Translations under genes and position numbers: made by a program
Shown: positions 18,488-28,466 of the stretch, in pieces
Layout: every line of letters begins with the position of its first letter
How positions within the stretch are numbered: position 1 is the first letter of the stretch
Notes under the pieces: model-generated
What the model was told of the DNA's origin: nothing
What the model saw: the letters and a program-made list of their open reading frames with translations, nothing else
Database searches by the model: none
Assembly (NCBI GenBank): GCA_963575745.1
Contig: CAUYUJ010016715.1
Coordinates: 457,501 to 490,000 of the forward strand
Length of the DNA: 32,500 bases
Direction of reading: 5' to 3'
Origin: Prorocentrum cordatum
Lineage: Eukaryota > Sar > Dinophyceae > Prorocentrales > Prorocentraceae

Positions 18488-20905
18488 ATGGGGAAACGCG
18501 CCCTGCAGGTGGACAAGCAGGTGGAGCAGCGGGCTCGACTGCAACAGTGTCTGGCCCTGCGCGGCGTGTCCGCGGCTTTGCTCGAGCGAATCGTGACTGC
18601 GCTTGGCCATGGCGACGACGCGGGCGATGCTATAGACGTGAGCGCTCGGGCCATGCAGCGATCGCAGACGGCATCCGTGGCCGATCTCATCAGCGCAGTG
18701 CGGCTGCAGCCCAAGATCGGCACGCCTTTCCGATGGAGCGTGGCGCTGCCGCATCGGCTGATGCCGAGGCTCCTGTCGGACTGCCCTCTCTGGAGTTCAA
18801 TGTTTTGGGAAGCGATGCGCCGTTTCCCTGTGTCGCGCGATCGGCCGTGGAGGCTTTTGCTGTACTACGACGACATTGGCGTGGGCAACGCCTTGAAGAT
18901 AGATAATCGTCGGAATCAGCTCGCGGTGTATGCGAGTTTCCTCGAGTTCGGATCCTTCTTGCAGAAGGAGGTTGCGTGGCTGCCGATCGGCACCTTGCGC
19001 GTCGTCGTGAAGAAGAGCATCGGCGGCTCGGCCGTGGCGCGGGCATTGCTTCGCGCGCTGTTCCTGGGCCCAGAGAGTCTGTCGGAGCACGGTGCGCCAA
19101 TCGGCGGCGTGCACTTTTTCGCCAAGTTCCACCGCTTGATTGCAGACGAGGCGGCTGGAAAAGAGACATTCTGCACCAAGGGCGCTGCAGGTCTGAGACC
19201 GTGCTTGCAATGCAAGAACGTTGTGCTGGATCAGGCGGAATGTCTTGCAGACTACGACGACGATGATTACCTCGTGCCTCTCTGGTGCGCTGACTCGTCG
19301 CGCTTTGACCCGCTGTCGTCAGACGAGTTTTTGCAGCAATATGATGATTTGGCGTCGCTGCGGGACACGACAACCAGAGCGAACATCGAGAGACTGGAGC
19401 CAGGGAGGAAAACATTTCCATCGATCCCCTTCTGATGTCCCCCCCTTCCTTCCCTTCTGATGTTCCGGCCCCCGAAGGAGACGGCAATGGGCATCACTCT
19501 GGATGACCGTTCTCTGGTGGCGTGCCAGGCGTTGCGGACGGTGGCGCCGCCGAGCACATACGTGAGGGACCCCATGCATACCATGCTGGCCAGCGGCGGG
19601 ACCTTGCAGGTCGAAATCTTTGCGCTCCTCAAGGCGGTGAGGGATGTCATCCCCGACGCGTGGGGAACGTGGCGGGATCGCTGCTCGGCGTGGCGGACTG
19701 GCAGACGCGGCAGGAAACCGCCAGCGTTTCTGTTCAGCGTGGCTCGGAAGAAAGCGACCTGCAAGGCGTCGCACTTCGTGGGCAAGGCGTCGGATTGCTT
19801 GGCCGTGTTCCCTTTGATTCGTCATTGGGTGCACACAGAGCTGCGTCCCAGCGGCATGGCGAACGCTGCGGCGCGGTCGTTCGAGGCGATGGCGAAGATG
19901 CTCGAATTGTACATGCAGGGCAAAAGGACATGCGGCCGCAGCTGAAACGCAAACGCTGGCCTGCGCGTTCGAGGATGCACCGCGTCGGCCCGCGCGCATC
20001 CTCGAGCGCTTAGGTGGCAGGCGGTTCGGCTACGTCCTGAGGATCGGCGCCGTGCCGAATTTGATAGCTGTCTGGACCAAGGCCGTTTCGATTTCCTTGG
20101 CGCTGCACAAAGCCGCGCACGGGCCAGCCCTGATCAAGCCGAAGCATCATTATTTGTGGCACGTCCCCGACCAGCCTGCGGAGGACGGCATCTGGTTGGA
20201 CGCCTTCGTACTCGAGCGGAAGCACAACCTGCTTCGGTCCAGGTCGCAGGAGATCGACAACCCTGAGAATTTCGAGCGGTCGGCCTTGACGGCGATGCTC
20301 GCCTGCTTCCTGGAGGAAGCGAAGGAGGCGCCGCGCTCCCGCGCCAAAGCGTGGCGCACGCCAGAGCTGGACAGTACGTTCGGGCACTCGGGGCGCAACC
20401 TTGCATGCCCTTTGTGGAGGAAGATGGGCTGGGAGAGGGGAAGGCGGTTTGCCGCCGAGGCGGCTCGCCGCCAGGAGGAGGAGGAGGAGGAGGAGGAGGA
20501 GGAGGAGGAGGAGGAGGAGGAGGACCCCTCCGCAGGGCTGAAACGTGGACCAGCAGAGAGGCGTCCATCGACGGCCAGATGCACGGCAGCCAGGACAGAC
20601 GGCGCAACCAACCTTGGTATTTAGGGGTGCACATGCGTGTGCCCCCCCAAAAATCGAGGCGTTGCTGCCCTCAGGATTTTCTCCTGGGCGACGGCGAGGC
20701 GTACATCGTGCATTGCTGCGCGCAGGCTGGCGCCGCCAGCTACCTGCTGGTGGAGACCCTGGAATGGGTGCGCGCGCCATGCCCAGGCGCGTCCCTGTGG
20801 CGGCCGCGCGGCGACGTCGCCGTGATGCCCGCCGAGCTGATCCCGCCAGCCTGGGCGGCTTATCGGCGACTACAGGACGATGGCTATGTGCTCGCCATCA
20901 CGTGA
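18488..20905 (+). pseudogene. Gene 6: CACTA/CMC-like DDE transposase, reading frame interrupted
   Basis: ATG 18488 (GCGCAATGG) opens 315 codons to an in-frame TGA at 19433. The same frame resumes to 19945, then coding shifts to another phase (about 19938-20440), then back (about 20655-20905, ending DDGYVLAIT-stop). Catalytic features in order: WRLLLYYDDIGVGNAL (first Asp, D128/D129), a C-x2-C pair (C239, C242), YVRDPMHTMLASGG (second Asp) and IKPKHHYLWHVP followed by FVLERKHN (Glu). KHH...HxP plus ERKH is typical of CACTA-type transposases, and the RNase-H-like fold is known for that family. The shift near 20440-20640 coincides with two GGCGG hairpins and a GGA run, possibly an intron. The other breaks may be decay, unrecognised introns or sequence errors. 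The name is moderately secure; activity is doubtful. Confidence 0.7.
20443..20522 (+). repeat. Two hairpins and a GGA microsatellite inside the transposase gene
   Basis: GGCGGTTTGCCGCC (20443-20456) and GGCGGCTCGCCGCC (20459-20472) are followed by about 16 GGA units. Protein-like sequence stops before and resumes in another frame after, so this may be an intron or an insertion. Confidence 0.75.
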
Positions 20906-20931
20906 AAAAGGAAAAAACGAGCGCATGCGAG

Positions 20932-21110
20932 AGCGGATATGCCGCTGGCGGATGCGCCGCCCTTCGATAGAGAGGTGCAGGAGGGAGGGGCGGATATGCC
21001 GCCGAAGAAGGAAGGCGGGCTCGGGGAGGGAAGGCGGCAGGAGGGAGCGGGGGCGGGCTGGCCGCCGACAACGAGGAGAGGAGAGGGGAGGCGGTGATGG
21101 CCGCCGAGGG
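20932..21110 (+). repeat. Hairpins downstream of the transposase
   Basis: A double hairpin (20932-20961) and a single one (20989-21003, loop ATATG) are followed by looser GGCGG...CCGCC pairs in a GGA-rich stretch up to about 21110. No gene follows before the right terminus. Confidence 0.8.
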
Positions 21111-21205
21111 GAGGCAGTTTGAAGAATAGTTGATCCCCCCCCCTCTCCCTCTCCCCCCTTCCCCTCCGCGCCCCGCAGGCGTCCTGAGGGCGGCTCGGCG
21201 CGTCG

Positions 21206-21654
21206 ACCTGCGGCGCCCTGTCCTGAAAAACTGTTGTGTTGTAGTTGTTAAAACGTTTTTTGTGGTTTTTTCCCGAAACATAGCAATATCAAGAACAAAC
21301 ATGCAAAACATAGAAAGTTATGCAAATTTCGGGTTAACCGAATCGGACAGCCCACATCGACTTAGCTGACTTAGCTACTAAGTTGGGTATGTTGAGGTGT
21401 ATGTATCGATATATCTTGGCAGTGGTACCCGATAGCTCAGTTGATAAGATGGATGGTTCTGTGAGTAGTATGTATGGTATGTTGTTGAATATACTTATCT
21501 AACAAAACGTTAAGTAGATGAATGCGAAGTTCGATATTTTATATATGTTGAATATGTGAGGTCAACTAGCATGAACCTACATACATCTTCGTTGAAACGA
21601 TTTCATCGGATATACAACGCTCTTACCGCACTTACACCCACCCGACGATCAAAG
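21206..21654 (-). repeat. Right terminal inverted repeat region
   Basis: Conserved with the left end in three blocks: inner 21206-21233, middle 21348-21366 and outer 21616-21654. The outer block ends in CGATCAAAG and is 38/39 identical to the left end when inverted. This side is longer (449 versus 300 bp) and holds a tRNA-like A-box sequence near 21429-21450. Confidence 0.85.
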
Positions 21655-21868
21655 CAGTTCCCGGCTCCCCGTTCCTGGCTCCCCGTTCCCAGTTCCCGGC
21701 TCCGGGGTCCCGGCTCCCGGCTCCAGGTTCCCGGTTTCCAATTCCAAGTTCCCGTGTCCCGGTTCCCGATTCCGGGCTCGCGGCTCCCAGTTCCCAGCTC
21801 CCGGTTCCCAGGTCCCGGCTCCGGGGATCCCGTTCCAGGCTCCCGGTTCCCGGTTCCCCGTTCCTTTC
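21655..21868 (+). repeat. GGTTCCCGG minisatellite, right array
   Basis: Begins CAGTTCCCGGCTCCCC directly after the element terminus and continues the array of 7345-7439 in the same orientation. It contains GTTCCCAGTTCCCGGCTCC at 21685-21703, the same motif as the reconstructed empty site. Confidence 0.95.
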
Positions 21869-21938
21869 ACCATTGTTCCATATAGGCCAAGGCGGCCATG
21901 CTGATAAATCCAACACAATATGATTCAATCATGAAAAG

Positions 21939-21975
21939 GAGCAAGAGGAGGAGGAGGAGGAGGAGGAGGAGGAGT
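21939..21975. repeat. GGA/GAG microsatellite at the 3' end of the LINE
   Basis: About eleven GAG triplets on the plus strand. On the LINE strand this is a (TCC)n end after the last coding-like sequence. Confidence 0.9.
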
Positions 21976-22860
21976 GAACGTCCCTCGAGAAGAGTCCCAG
22001 TCACTTACCCGACTCGCAATCGCTGAATGGCGACTGCTCGAAATCGCGCGGCAGCCGAGACGGAAGTAAAATCGTGAGGGGTAGCGCCGATCTCTCCCTT
22101 CATGCCGTGATATATGTAGAAGGCGGGGGAGAGAGCGAACGACGCGAGCGAGTGAAAACTGACCCGCGTGCCACTCCTCGCCACCCAAGCCCAGTCGAAC
22201 TAACACCTCCGAACTCATTGGCACCTGCGGGTCAGCCACAAGCTCAAGAAACTTGTCACAAACTAAATAATGTTGCGCACTGTCTACGCAGCTTGGGCAT
22301 CCCAGCAGGCAAGCGTAAGAACCAGGAGCGACATGCATTCGATTACTGGCGGTCCACGCTCTACTAAGAGTTTTCAGGACACACCAGGCAACAGCGGGTT
22401 TACATTTGCTGAGGTACGAGCGGAGGAAGAACAAACCGGAGGAAAGGCCAGGGGAAATAGCAAGGTCGGGATACCATTTACTCAAACGTTTGCGAATCGC
22501 GTCAGCAAGCTGCTCGGGATACAACTGCTGAGTAAGTGCAACACAAACGGCACGCTGCACCTCGGGCCCCCCCCCCGCCTCCGCCCGCGCGACCTCCGCC
22601 CGCCCCATGCGTGCAGCAGTGCGCAGCACGCTCGCAGAAACAGTGCTTGACCTGGAAAAACAGATCGGCTTGCACAGACAGCTATCTTCGAATCGCTGCA
22701 CACTTGCTCTCTGTTCACGCCACCAAGCAGGCGACCAGTGCTGAACAGCAAACGAAGGAAGCGGGGCGACACTTTCGGCAGCCTCTCGCACACTATGAAA
22801 ATGCACTCACCATCCCGACAAAGTCGTAGTGCACGTGCGTCACATGGAGGCAAGAGAGAG
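21976..22860 (-). pseudogene. LINE C-terminal region with Cys-His knuckle
   Basis: The frame from about 22806 carries a region of AWCVLKTLSRAWTASNRMH, then C-x3-C-x2-C...H-x4-C (CLLGCPSCVDSAQHYLVC). This is the knuckle usual at the end of LINE polyproteins, thought to bind nucleic acid. The frame runs into the (TCC)n end as poly-Pro. Confidence 0.7.
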
Positions 22861-22901
22861 CGGCAAGATGGCGGTGAGCCCTCCTCCTCTGCACCAAGCC
22901 T

Positions 22902-24613
22902 TCAGGGACAAAAGATCTGAGCGCTTCGTGGCATTTGACGGGAGCATGTACAACTTATGCAATCCATGAGTACCTCTTTGCAGCAGCCTCGGGATGGGCA
23001 GGAACAACTCAAAGTGGGAAGGATAGCAGAAGCGTGCAGAAGCGTGAGAGCAGAAGGGGGGGCACGAGTGAGGCTGGCAAGATGAATGCGCGTCCACCAT
23101 TTCTCAGACGGAGCTTTCCACTGCAAGTCTGCGGTCGCTCCTGGGCCGAGCCCAACCCCCAAATATTTCGCCGCGTCCGGCGCCTGGAACGCGCGCCGCC
23201 CGCCACGGGCCCCCTCGAGATCACGGCGGGTTCGGCGCTGCACCTCTGGCGAAAACGGGGCCCACAACGGGGCAGCAACGCAGTTGGCGGGCTGAAGCGC
23301 GAAGCCAGCGAGCTTTTCAGCGAGGCTAAAAGTCTCCACAAACATGATGAACTGCGATGCGCACAGTAGAAGCAGGCCGATGTCGTCTGCACAAGCTCGC
23401 GCCGCGCCATGATCGAGCGCGGGGAAAGGCCGCTGCAGATGGCGAAGCAGCGGATCCACGCACATCGCCCAGAGACTGCCAGACAAGGGGCGGCCTCGCA
23501 GCGCGCCGCTGGCGAGCTCGCACGTAGGAGCGAGTGGCCCACCCCCGGACCTCGCGATGGCAATCGGAGCATTATAGGGTGCTTTTCTGACACAAAGAAC
23601 ACAGAGCGGCACGCCGTAATGGGCCAAGGAAAGCTCCAGCCAGCGGCGGTTCAGGCTAGGAAACGCTGCCTTACAGTCGAAAGAGAAGAGTAGCGGGCGT
23701 TTGCTCGAGCCGCCCTCAAGCCAGCCAGCGCGCCTCGCCTCCGCGTCTAGCAAGGGTATGTTGCCAGCGAAGTTGCGACCAGTGTTATGCCCTTGCTGAC
23801 TCTGATGCAGTCGTTGCTCTACATGTGGTTTCAAAGTGAAATTGGCTGCTGAGCTGATCGCTTCCACATCGCTGTTTTTGAAACTCGACGGGCAGAGGTC
23901 CCGGCTCCGCCGAATTGTCCGAACCGCGCTCAGCTCGCCCACCCCTTCCGGGAGAACAGGGAACAGTGAATGATGAGATTCGTCTGGTAAGATGCCGCCT
24001 GAGTAGACATGCGCAAGAACGCGATGCAAGATAGACGCGGCGAGGGAGTGGGAGAGCCAGGCAGAGTAGGGAAAACGACGGGGACCGGGAGCACTTGGCT
24101 TCGCACGCTGCAGCGCCGACGCCAGTGCTCCACACTGGGCGCGGGAGCGTCAAAGGTAGGGGCAGGCGGAAAGACAGAATGCAGAAAGGCGAGGATGTCA
24201 GCATCACGCGACTCGCGAGCAGCAAAGATGGGTTGCCAGGGAGCTTGCACGGCGTTGAAAGCCCCCTGATCATCCATAACAGCTGCAACTCTTTCGCCAC
24301 TGTCATCATGCACATGTGCGCGAACACCCTCTAAGCGGAGCTGGCGAGCCCAGGGCGTCCAGAGACGAGCTCTTCGCGCAGCCTTGCGCTCAATCTTGCG
24401 CTGGCACATATCATCCTTATGGCGACCAAACTCATCATGCTGCGAGACAATCATGCTAGCCTGCAAAGCGCGCCGCTGATACCACTCATCGTTAACTGCA
24501 TCGCACTGCGTGTGAAAGGATGAAGGATCGAGGAGACTGACCTGGTCATCAACGACGACGAGGCGAGAAGCAGCAAGCGGAGCGGTGGCGACAAGGCGAG
24601 ATGCGGCGCGCAC
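22902..24613 (-). pseudogene. LINE reverse transcriptase domain, frameshifted
   Basis: The frame 24029-22902 shows the fingers motif CPSSFKNSDVEAISSAANF, motif A FDCKAAFPSLNRRW (23681-23661 for FDCKAAF), motif B RGRPLSGSLWAM, motif C CADDIGLLL (ADD at 23390-23382) and KYLGVGLGP. The metal-binding aspartates are intact. The upstream linker (24613 to about 24030, DPSSFHTQCDAVNDEWYQRR) is in another frame, so the domain is broken. The domain copies element RNA into DNA at the target site. Confidence 0.85.
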
Positions 24614-24622
24614 ATCGTTCCT

Positions 24623-25011
24623 CTAGAGAGCACGAGCCATGGACCGAAGCAGGCGCATGCGTGCGATCGGCGCTTCAGGATGCGCAGCGCGCAGATGCTC
24701 GGGGCCCTGGAGTTTGTCGCCAGTGGCCGCGGCAACTTCATACATGACCTCCTTCGCTCCCTGCCGCGCTGCGATGGCACCGGTTTGCTCGAAATCCGCG
24801 CGCGAGAGCGCGCCGGCGATAATCTGTTCAAGCTCCGCAGCGCGGGAAATATAGGAAGGGGCGGCACGCTCTCGTGGGGGTCGGGCGGTGGACTGGGAGA
24901 GCTTGAGCACGAGCGCAGCATGATCAGAGAGACCACGATCGGACATGCGTGCACATTCGTGCGCAACCTGTAACGCGGCGCCGACCAGCATCAGCTGAGA
25001 CGGGCATCCAG
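24623..25011 (-). pseudogene. LINE endonuclease 3' part and linker
   Basis: The frame contains RMSDRGLSDHAALVLKLS, the SDH motif that ends APE-type endonuclease domains, then a helical linker. It begins at the insertion boundary and continues the domain interrupted at 26034. Confidence 0.75.
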
Positions 25012-26034
25012 AAATTCGCCGGCCCAACGGGCCAGGGCGTGCTAAGATCTCCGGTAACTGGTTAACAGCATTAACAGTATTTCTAGTTCGCGCGCGCGGG
25101 GCGGCCCCTGGGGGTCCCCCGGCGAAAAGTACCCCGACCAACGCCCGGTCGCCGCCCGACCGCCGCCCGACCGCCGCCCGACCAAGTCTACTCAGAGATG
25201 GTTTTCCTTCTGGGTGCGGCCTCTCAGGCTCCCCAGAGCGCGCTCAGAGTGCCCCAAGAGGCCCCCAAGACTGCCCAAGAGGCCCCCGAGACGCCCAAAG
25301 AGCGCTCGAAGACGCCGAAGATGACCCCAAGACGGCCCAAAAGGCCCCCAAGACAGCCCAAGAGGCCTCCAAGACGCCCCAAGAGCCTTCCAAGAGGCCT
25401 CCGAAGAGAGCCCCAAGAGGCCAAAATCGTTGATTTTCATTGGTTTTTTCGATGTTTTTTGTGTTCTGGCTTTTTCGGCTTCCGGACGCTCCAAGACGGC
25501 CCAAGAGGCCCCCAAGACCGCTCCAAGACGGCCCACGAAGCTCCCAAGACGGCGCCGAAACGACCCAAGAGAGCCCTCAAGACGGCCCAAGTGCCGCCCA
25601 AGACGGACCAAGAGGCCCCAAGACGGGCCCAAGAGGGACTCAGGAGGGATACCGAGAACTCAAAAATGGAGCCCTCCGTCCCAGAAGGCGCCCAGGAGGT
25701 CCCAAAGAGGCCCCAAGAGGCCTCCAAGAGGCCCCAAGATGTCGCCAAGAGGCCCCAGGAGACTCCCAGGAGGCCCAAAAGAAGCCCCAGAAGGCTTCAA
25801 ACATGTCTCCCAGGCGCCCCCGAACGGCCTCTCAACAGACCCCAAGAGGCCCCCCAAAGAAGCATCTTGACGACGACTCTATTTCGCCCCATCGAGAGAC
25901 GACCCCCAGGGAACTGCTTCACCATCAAAACTCCCCACGCAACGCGTCCGAACGACACCCGCCCCCAAGAGCGCAACATGGGCAACGAACACACAGACAA
26001 AAACCAGCGATGCCATATCACGGGCCGGCGGAAT
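25012..26034. mobile_element. About 1-kb insertion within the LINE endonuclease, probably non-autonomous
   Basis: The edges are an imperfect inverted pair: AAATTCGCCGGCCCA at 25012-25026, and GGGCCGGCGGAAT at 26022-26034. The LINE endonuclease frame stops at one edge and resumes at the other. The interior has no gene: GCCGCCCGACC triplets (25147-25185), the CCCAAGAGGCC array and a short unique tail. I could not fix a target duplication. Confidence 0.6.
25230..25862 (+). repeat. CCCAAGAGGCCCC/CCCAAGACGGCC repeat array, main copy
   Basis: Dozens of degenerate 12-15-bp units (CCCAAGAGGCC, CCCAAGACGGCCC, CTCCAAGACGCC) fill the LINE insertion. A short T-rich gap lies at 25430-25480. All frames give Pro/Lys/Arg or Leu/Gly-rich shadows, so no gene is called. 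Confidence 0.9.
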
Positions 26035-26990
26035 GAGCGAGGCGATTCAATAAAGACCCGATCGATGCAGGTCACCTGCAGCCGATGAGAATCGTACCGA
26101 GTGGGCAAATCATTGGTAATCTCTGCGACGGAGGCAAACATGCAACGCCGCCGAGCTCGCGCGCGCTGGCCACGCTTATCGAGAACAAGGAGAATCGGAG
26201 CAGGAGCCGAGCGCGGGGCCAGCGAAGAACGAAAGGAGCGGGAAGGGAATGCAGGGATGTTAAAGTCACCGAGAGCAGCGAACTCAAAAGCACGCTCATG
26301 CTGCGCTGCGAACGCGACTTGCTGAGACCAGAAACGTTCGATTTCATGCGACTCGAGAGCAGAAAGCTTATGATTGCGCACGTTCAAAATACACATGGAA
26401 TGCTCGTGAGCAGGGGGCGAGACATGCAGGGCAGCAGCACGGCCAAGAACTATAGAGTGCAAAACGCAAGCCGGCCCCAGGTGCTCGGGGACCGGTCGAT
26501 GAGACGGATGGCGCGGCACAAGAGACGCCACGCCAGCGAAGACACCTGTGGCTGACATGAAGCACTCATAAGTGTAGGGCGCGTCGTCCACGAGCCGCTG
26601 CAACCTGCCTAGATCCCCCCGGAACTCTTGATGGACAATAAGGAAGCGCTGCCGCATATAATCAGTCAAGATGCGCAGCTTGGCGTCGCGCTTCTTCGGG
26701 CCGAGACAAAGAAAAATCCGCGCGCTCCCGCAGATCGCGCGTGAGCCGCGTTCAGCGTCTCGGCGAAATGGCCCCCACGAAGCCCAGCCCATGTTACCCA
26801 GACCACTGAACCTCGGAAGCCGAGAAGGCAGCGTGGAAGGCCTCCTCGGTCGTCGCCGTGTCGATGTTGAACTGCGCTGTTGCAATGTTGCTCCACCTGA
26901 TGCGAGTCGGCTCGTCCTGCCCTTGAGGCTCGAGCTGGCAGCAGGGCGCGCTGTTGACCAGCACCTGGTCCTGGGCGCGCCGACGCCGCC
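26035..26990 (-). pseudogene. LINE apurinic-type endonuclease, 5' part
   Basis: After a short piece in another frame (about 27000-26794, ending FHAAFSASEVQWSG) the frame shows LRILTDYMRQRFLIVHQEF, a segment with HSMCILNVRNHKLSALE and FAALGDFNIP (26277-26249), the conserved catalytic-loop GDFN, then RLQVTCIDRVFI. The domain nicks target DNA. It is disrupted by frameshifts and by the insertion at 26034. Confidence 0.8.
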
Positions 26991-28192
26991 ACGTGAGTGT
27001 AGGGTACTCTCCCCCAGCAGCTTCGACACGCGGCTGGATCGCACCTCGCCGCGGACCATCTTGGGGCTCTTGTCGGTCGAGACGTACATGGCGACAAGGG
27101 CGCCGTCGGTCGAGGAGACCTGGAACGCGTGCCATCCTGCAGAGGTGCGTAAGTTCCTGACCAGAGCGGCGGCGCGGGCACTGGCCTCAGTCTTGCCGCC
27201 CAAAACGCGCAAGGTGAACCGTCTTGCCACGACGTCACCGATGAGACCCACCTGCTCGGGCAGCAGCTTCGCGTCGGCCAGCCAAGGAGCGAGTGCGTCA
27301 CGAACAGCACCAGGAGCAGCAGGGGCAACCGTGCCCACGGAGAAGACGTGAGGGTCCACCGTGCGGCCCCACGTCGCCAAATTGTCCACGTCGAATGGGA
27401 GCTGCGCCTCAGCCATAGCCAGCTGCCGCCTGATGTCCTCCACCGCGGTCCACGTAGCAGCTTGATCAGCGGCAGCACGATCCTGCCGTTGAGGGAGCTC
27501 TTGAACTTCACGGGCTTGGATGTCCAGGCGCCGATGCGTCCTCGCCTGCCCTGCCAGGAACGAAGTGCGCAATTCGCCTGCGATGGATTGCAGCTGGATG
27601 GCAGACACGTTGGCGGCAGCGCTTGCAGCAGCAGCAGCAGCCGCGGCATCACGCACAGCATCGATGTCCACTTGACCGGCTTCGCGAAGGCGGCGCTCAA
27701 GGCCATCATCAACCTGTCGCTTCGCCACGGGTCCTGCGCTTGCAGTGGATCTGCGGCATCACGACCTGCCACAGGCGTCGCAGGGGCAGCAGGGCCGTTA
27801 GCATGAGGAGCGTTACGGGCTTCAGCGCCAGGGAAAGTCGGTACCATGTGAGCATCGCGGGCCAGCTGCTCGCGTTTGGCAGGAGACAAGGCGGCCAAGA
27901 TAGCAGCAGCATCACCAGCGCCGCTGCTCGTACCTGCGCCAAGTTCACGAAGGTGAGCACCAGAGCGACCAGAGTGACGAAGACTATCTTGATCGGACAG
28001 AGAGGGTTCTCGACGTCGGTCGCGATCTCCACGAGGGCGTTCGCGATCACGATTTCGATCACCACGAGGAAGGCGGCCACAGCGGCGGGGAAGCGTATCA
28101 TAGTGCTGTTGTCGGCGGGCTTCAGCGTTGCCACTGCGACTGCGATCGGAGCCACGGGGCTCATCAGAACTGCTGTTGTCAGAATGAGACAT
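26991..28192 (-). pseudogene. LINE ORF1-like N-terminal region
   Basis: Starts MSHSDNSSSDEPRGSDRSRS, Ser/Arg/Asp-rich. After a frameshift near 27730 it continues as an Ala-rich helix and a Gln-rich coiled coil (RRLDIQAREVQELPQRQDRA). A compact domain with RRFTLRVLGGKTEASARAAA and AMYVSTDKSPKMVRGEV follows, resembling an RRM-like fold. RNA binding is a family expectation, not shown here. Confidence 0.7.
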
Positions 28193-28466
28193 CGGATCGG
28201 AACACCACTGCCAGGCGCCTCCGCACTGTAGCCACCAGAGACCGCTGTGACTGTGCGTGCGCTGACGAGGGTTGGTCGTCGCGAGAGAACATGGACTGTG
28301 GTATGGAAAGCTGTCGTGGCCGCAAGGGCCAGCTGGAAGGTTAGAACCTTCGCGAAAGAGAGACAGACTCTTGGCCCCAGCAGCGCGCAGCTCGACTGGG
28401 GTTGCCTGAAACGGAAGCTAGCCTCGGACTGGGGGTATCCACTTCTAGCCCCGAGGACAAAAACAT
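28193..28466 (-). other. LINE 5' leader between the spliced leader and the first ORF
   Basis: This is the untranslated part, as inferred from the leader junction at 28467 and the ORF start at 28192. No promoter motif is seen. Confidence 0.5.

Larger units (their letters stand above)
7440..21654 (+). mobile_element. 14.2-kb cargo-carrying DNA transposon with terminal inverted repeats and a CACTA/CMC-like transposase
   Basis: The first 39 bases (7440-7478, starting CTTTGATCGTCGGGTGG) are found inverted at 21616-21654 with a single mismatch. Two more inverted blocks lie further in: 7606-7623 with 21348-21366, and 7711-7739 with 21206-21233. Outside both ends lies the same GGTTCCCGG minisatellite in the same orientation. 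Removing the element plus one copy of the dinucleotide CA restores GGTTCCCAGTTCCCGG in repeat phase, which gives an apparent 2-bp target-site duplication. Inside are six plus-strand genes, the last a DDE transposase, and a hairpin family confined to the element. CMC-type transposons are known to make 2-4-bp duplications. Naming the superfamily is inference from the transposase. Confidence 0.85.

Noticed and set aside
7711-21233. The inner inverted pair (CAGTTGTTCAGG... and its inverse) as the true ends of the transposon
   Set aside because: Inverted similarity continues outward in two further blocks to 7440 and 21654, where the flanks become a continuous minisatellite. The inner pair is better read as part of a long, diverged terminal repeat.
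21422-21500. A complete tRNA gene
   Set aside because: Only the A-box region fits. The D stem does not close, and no matching acceptor or proper T arm is found at the right distance.
25797-26030. Continuation of the LINE frame through the insertion
   Set aside because: The open frame happens to run on into repeat sequence after the conserved endonuclease ends at about 26040; the domain resumes only before 25011.
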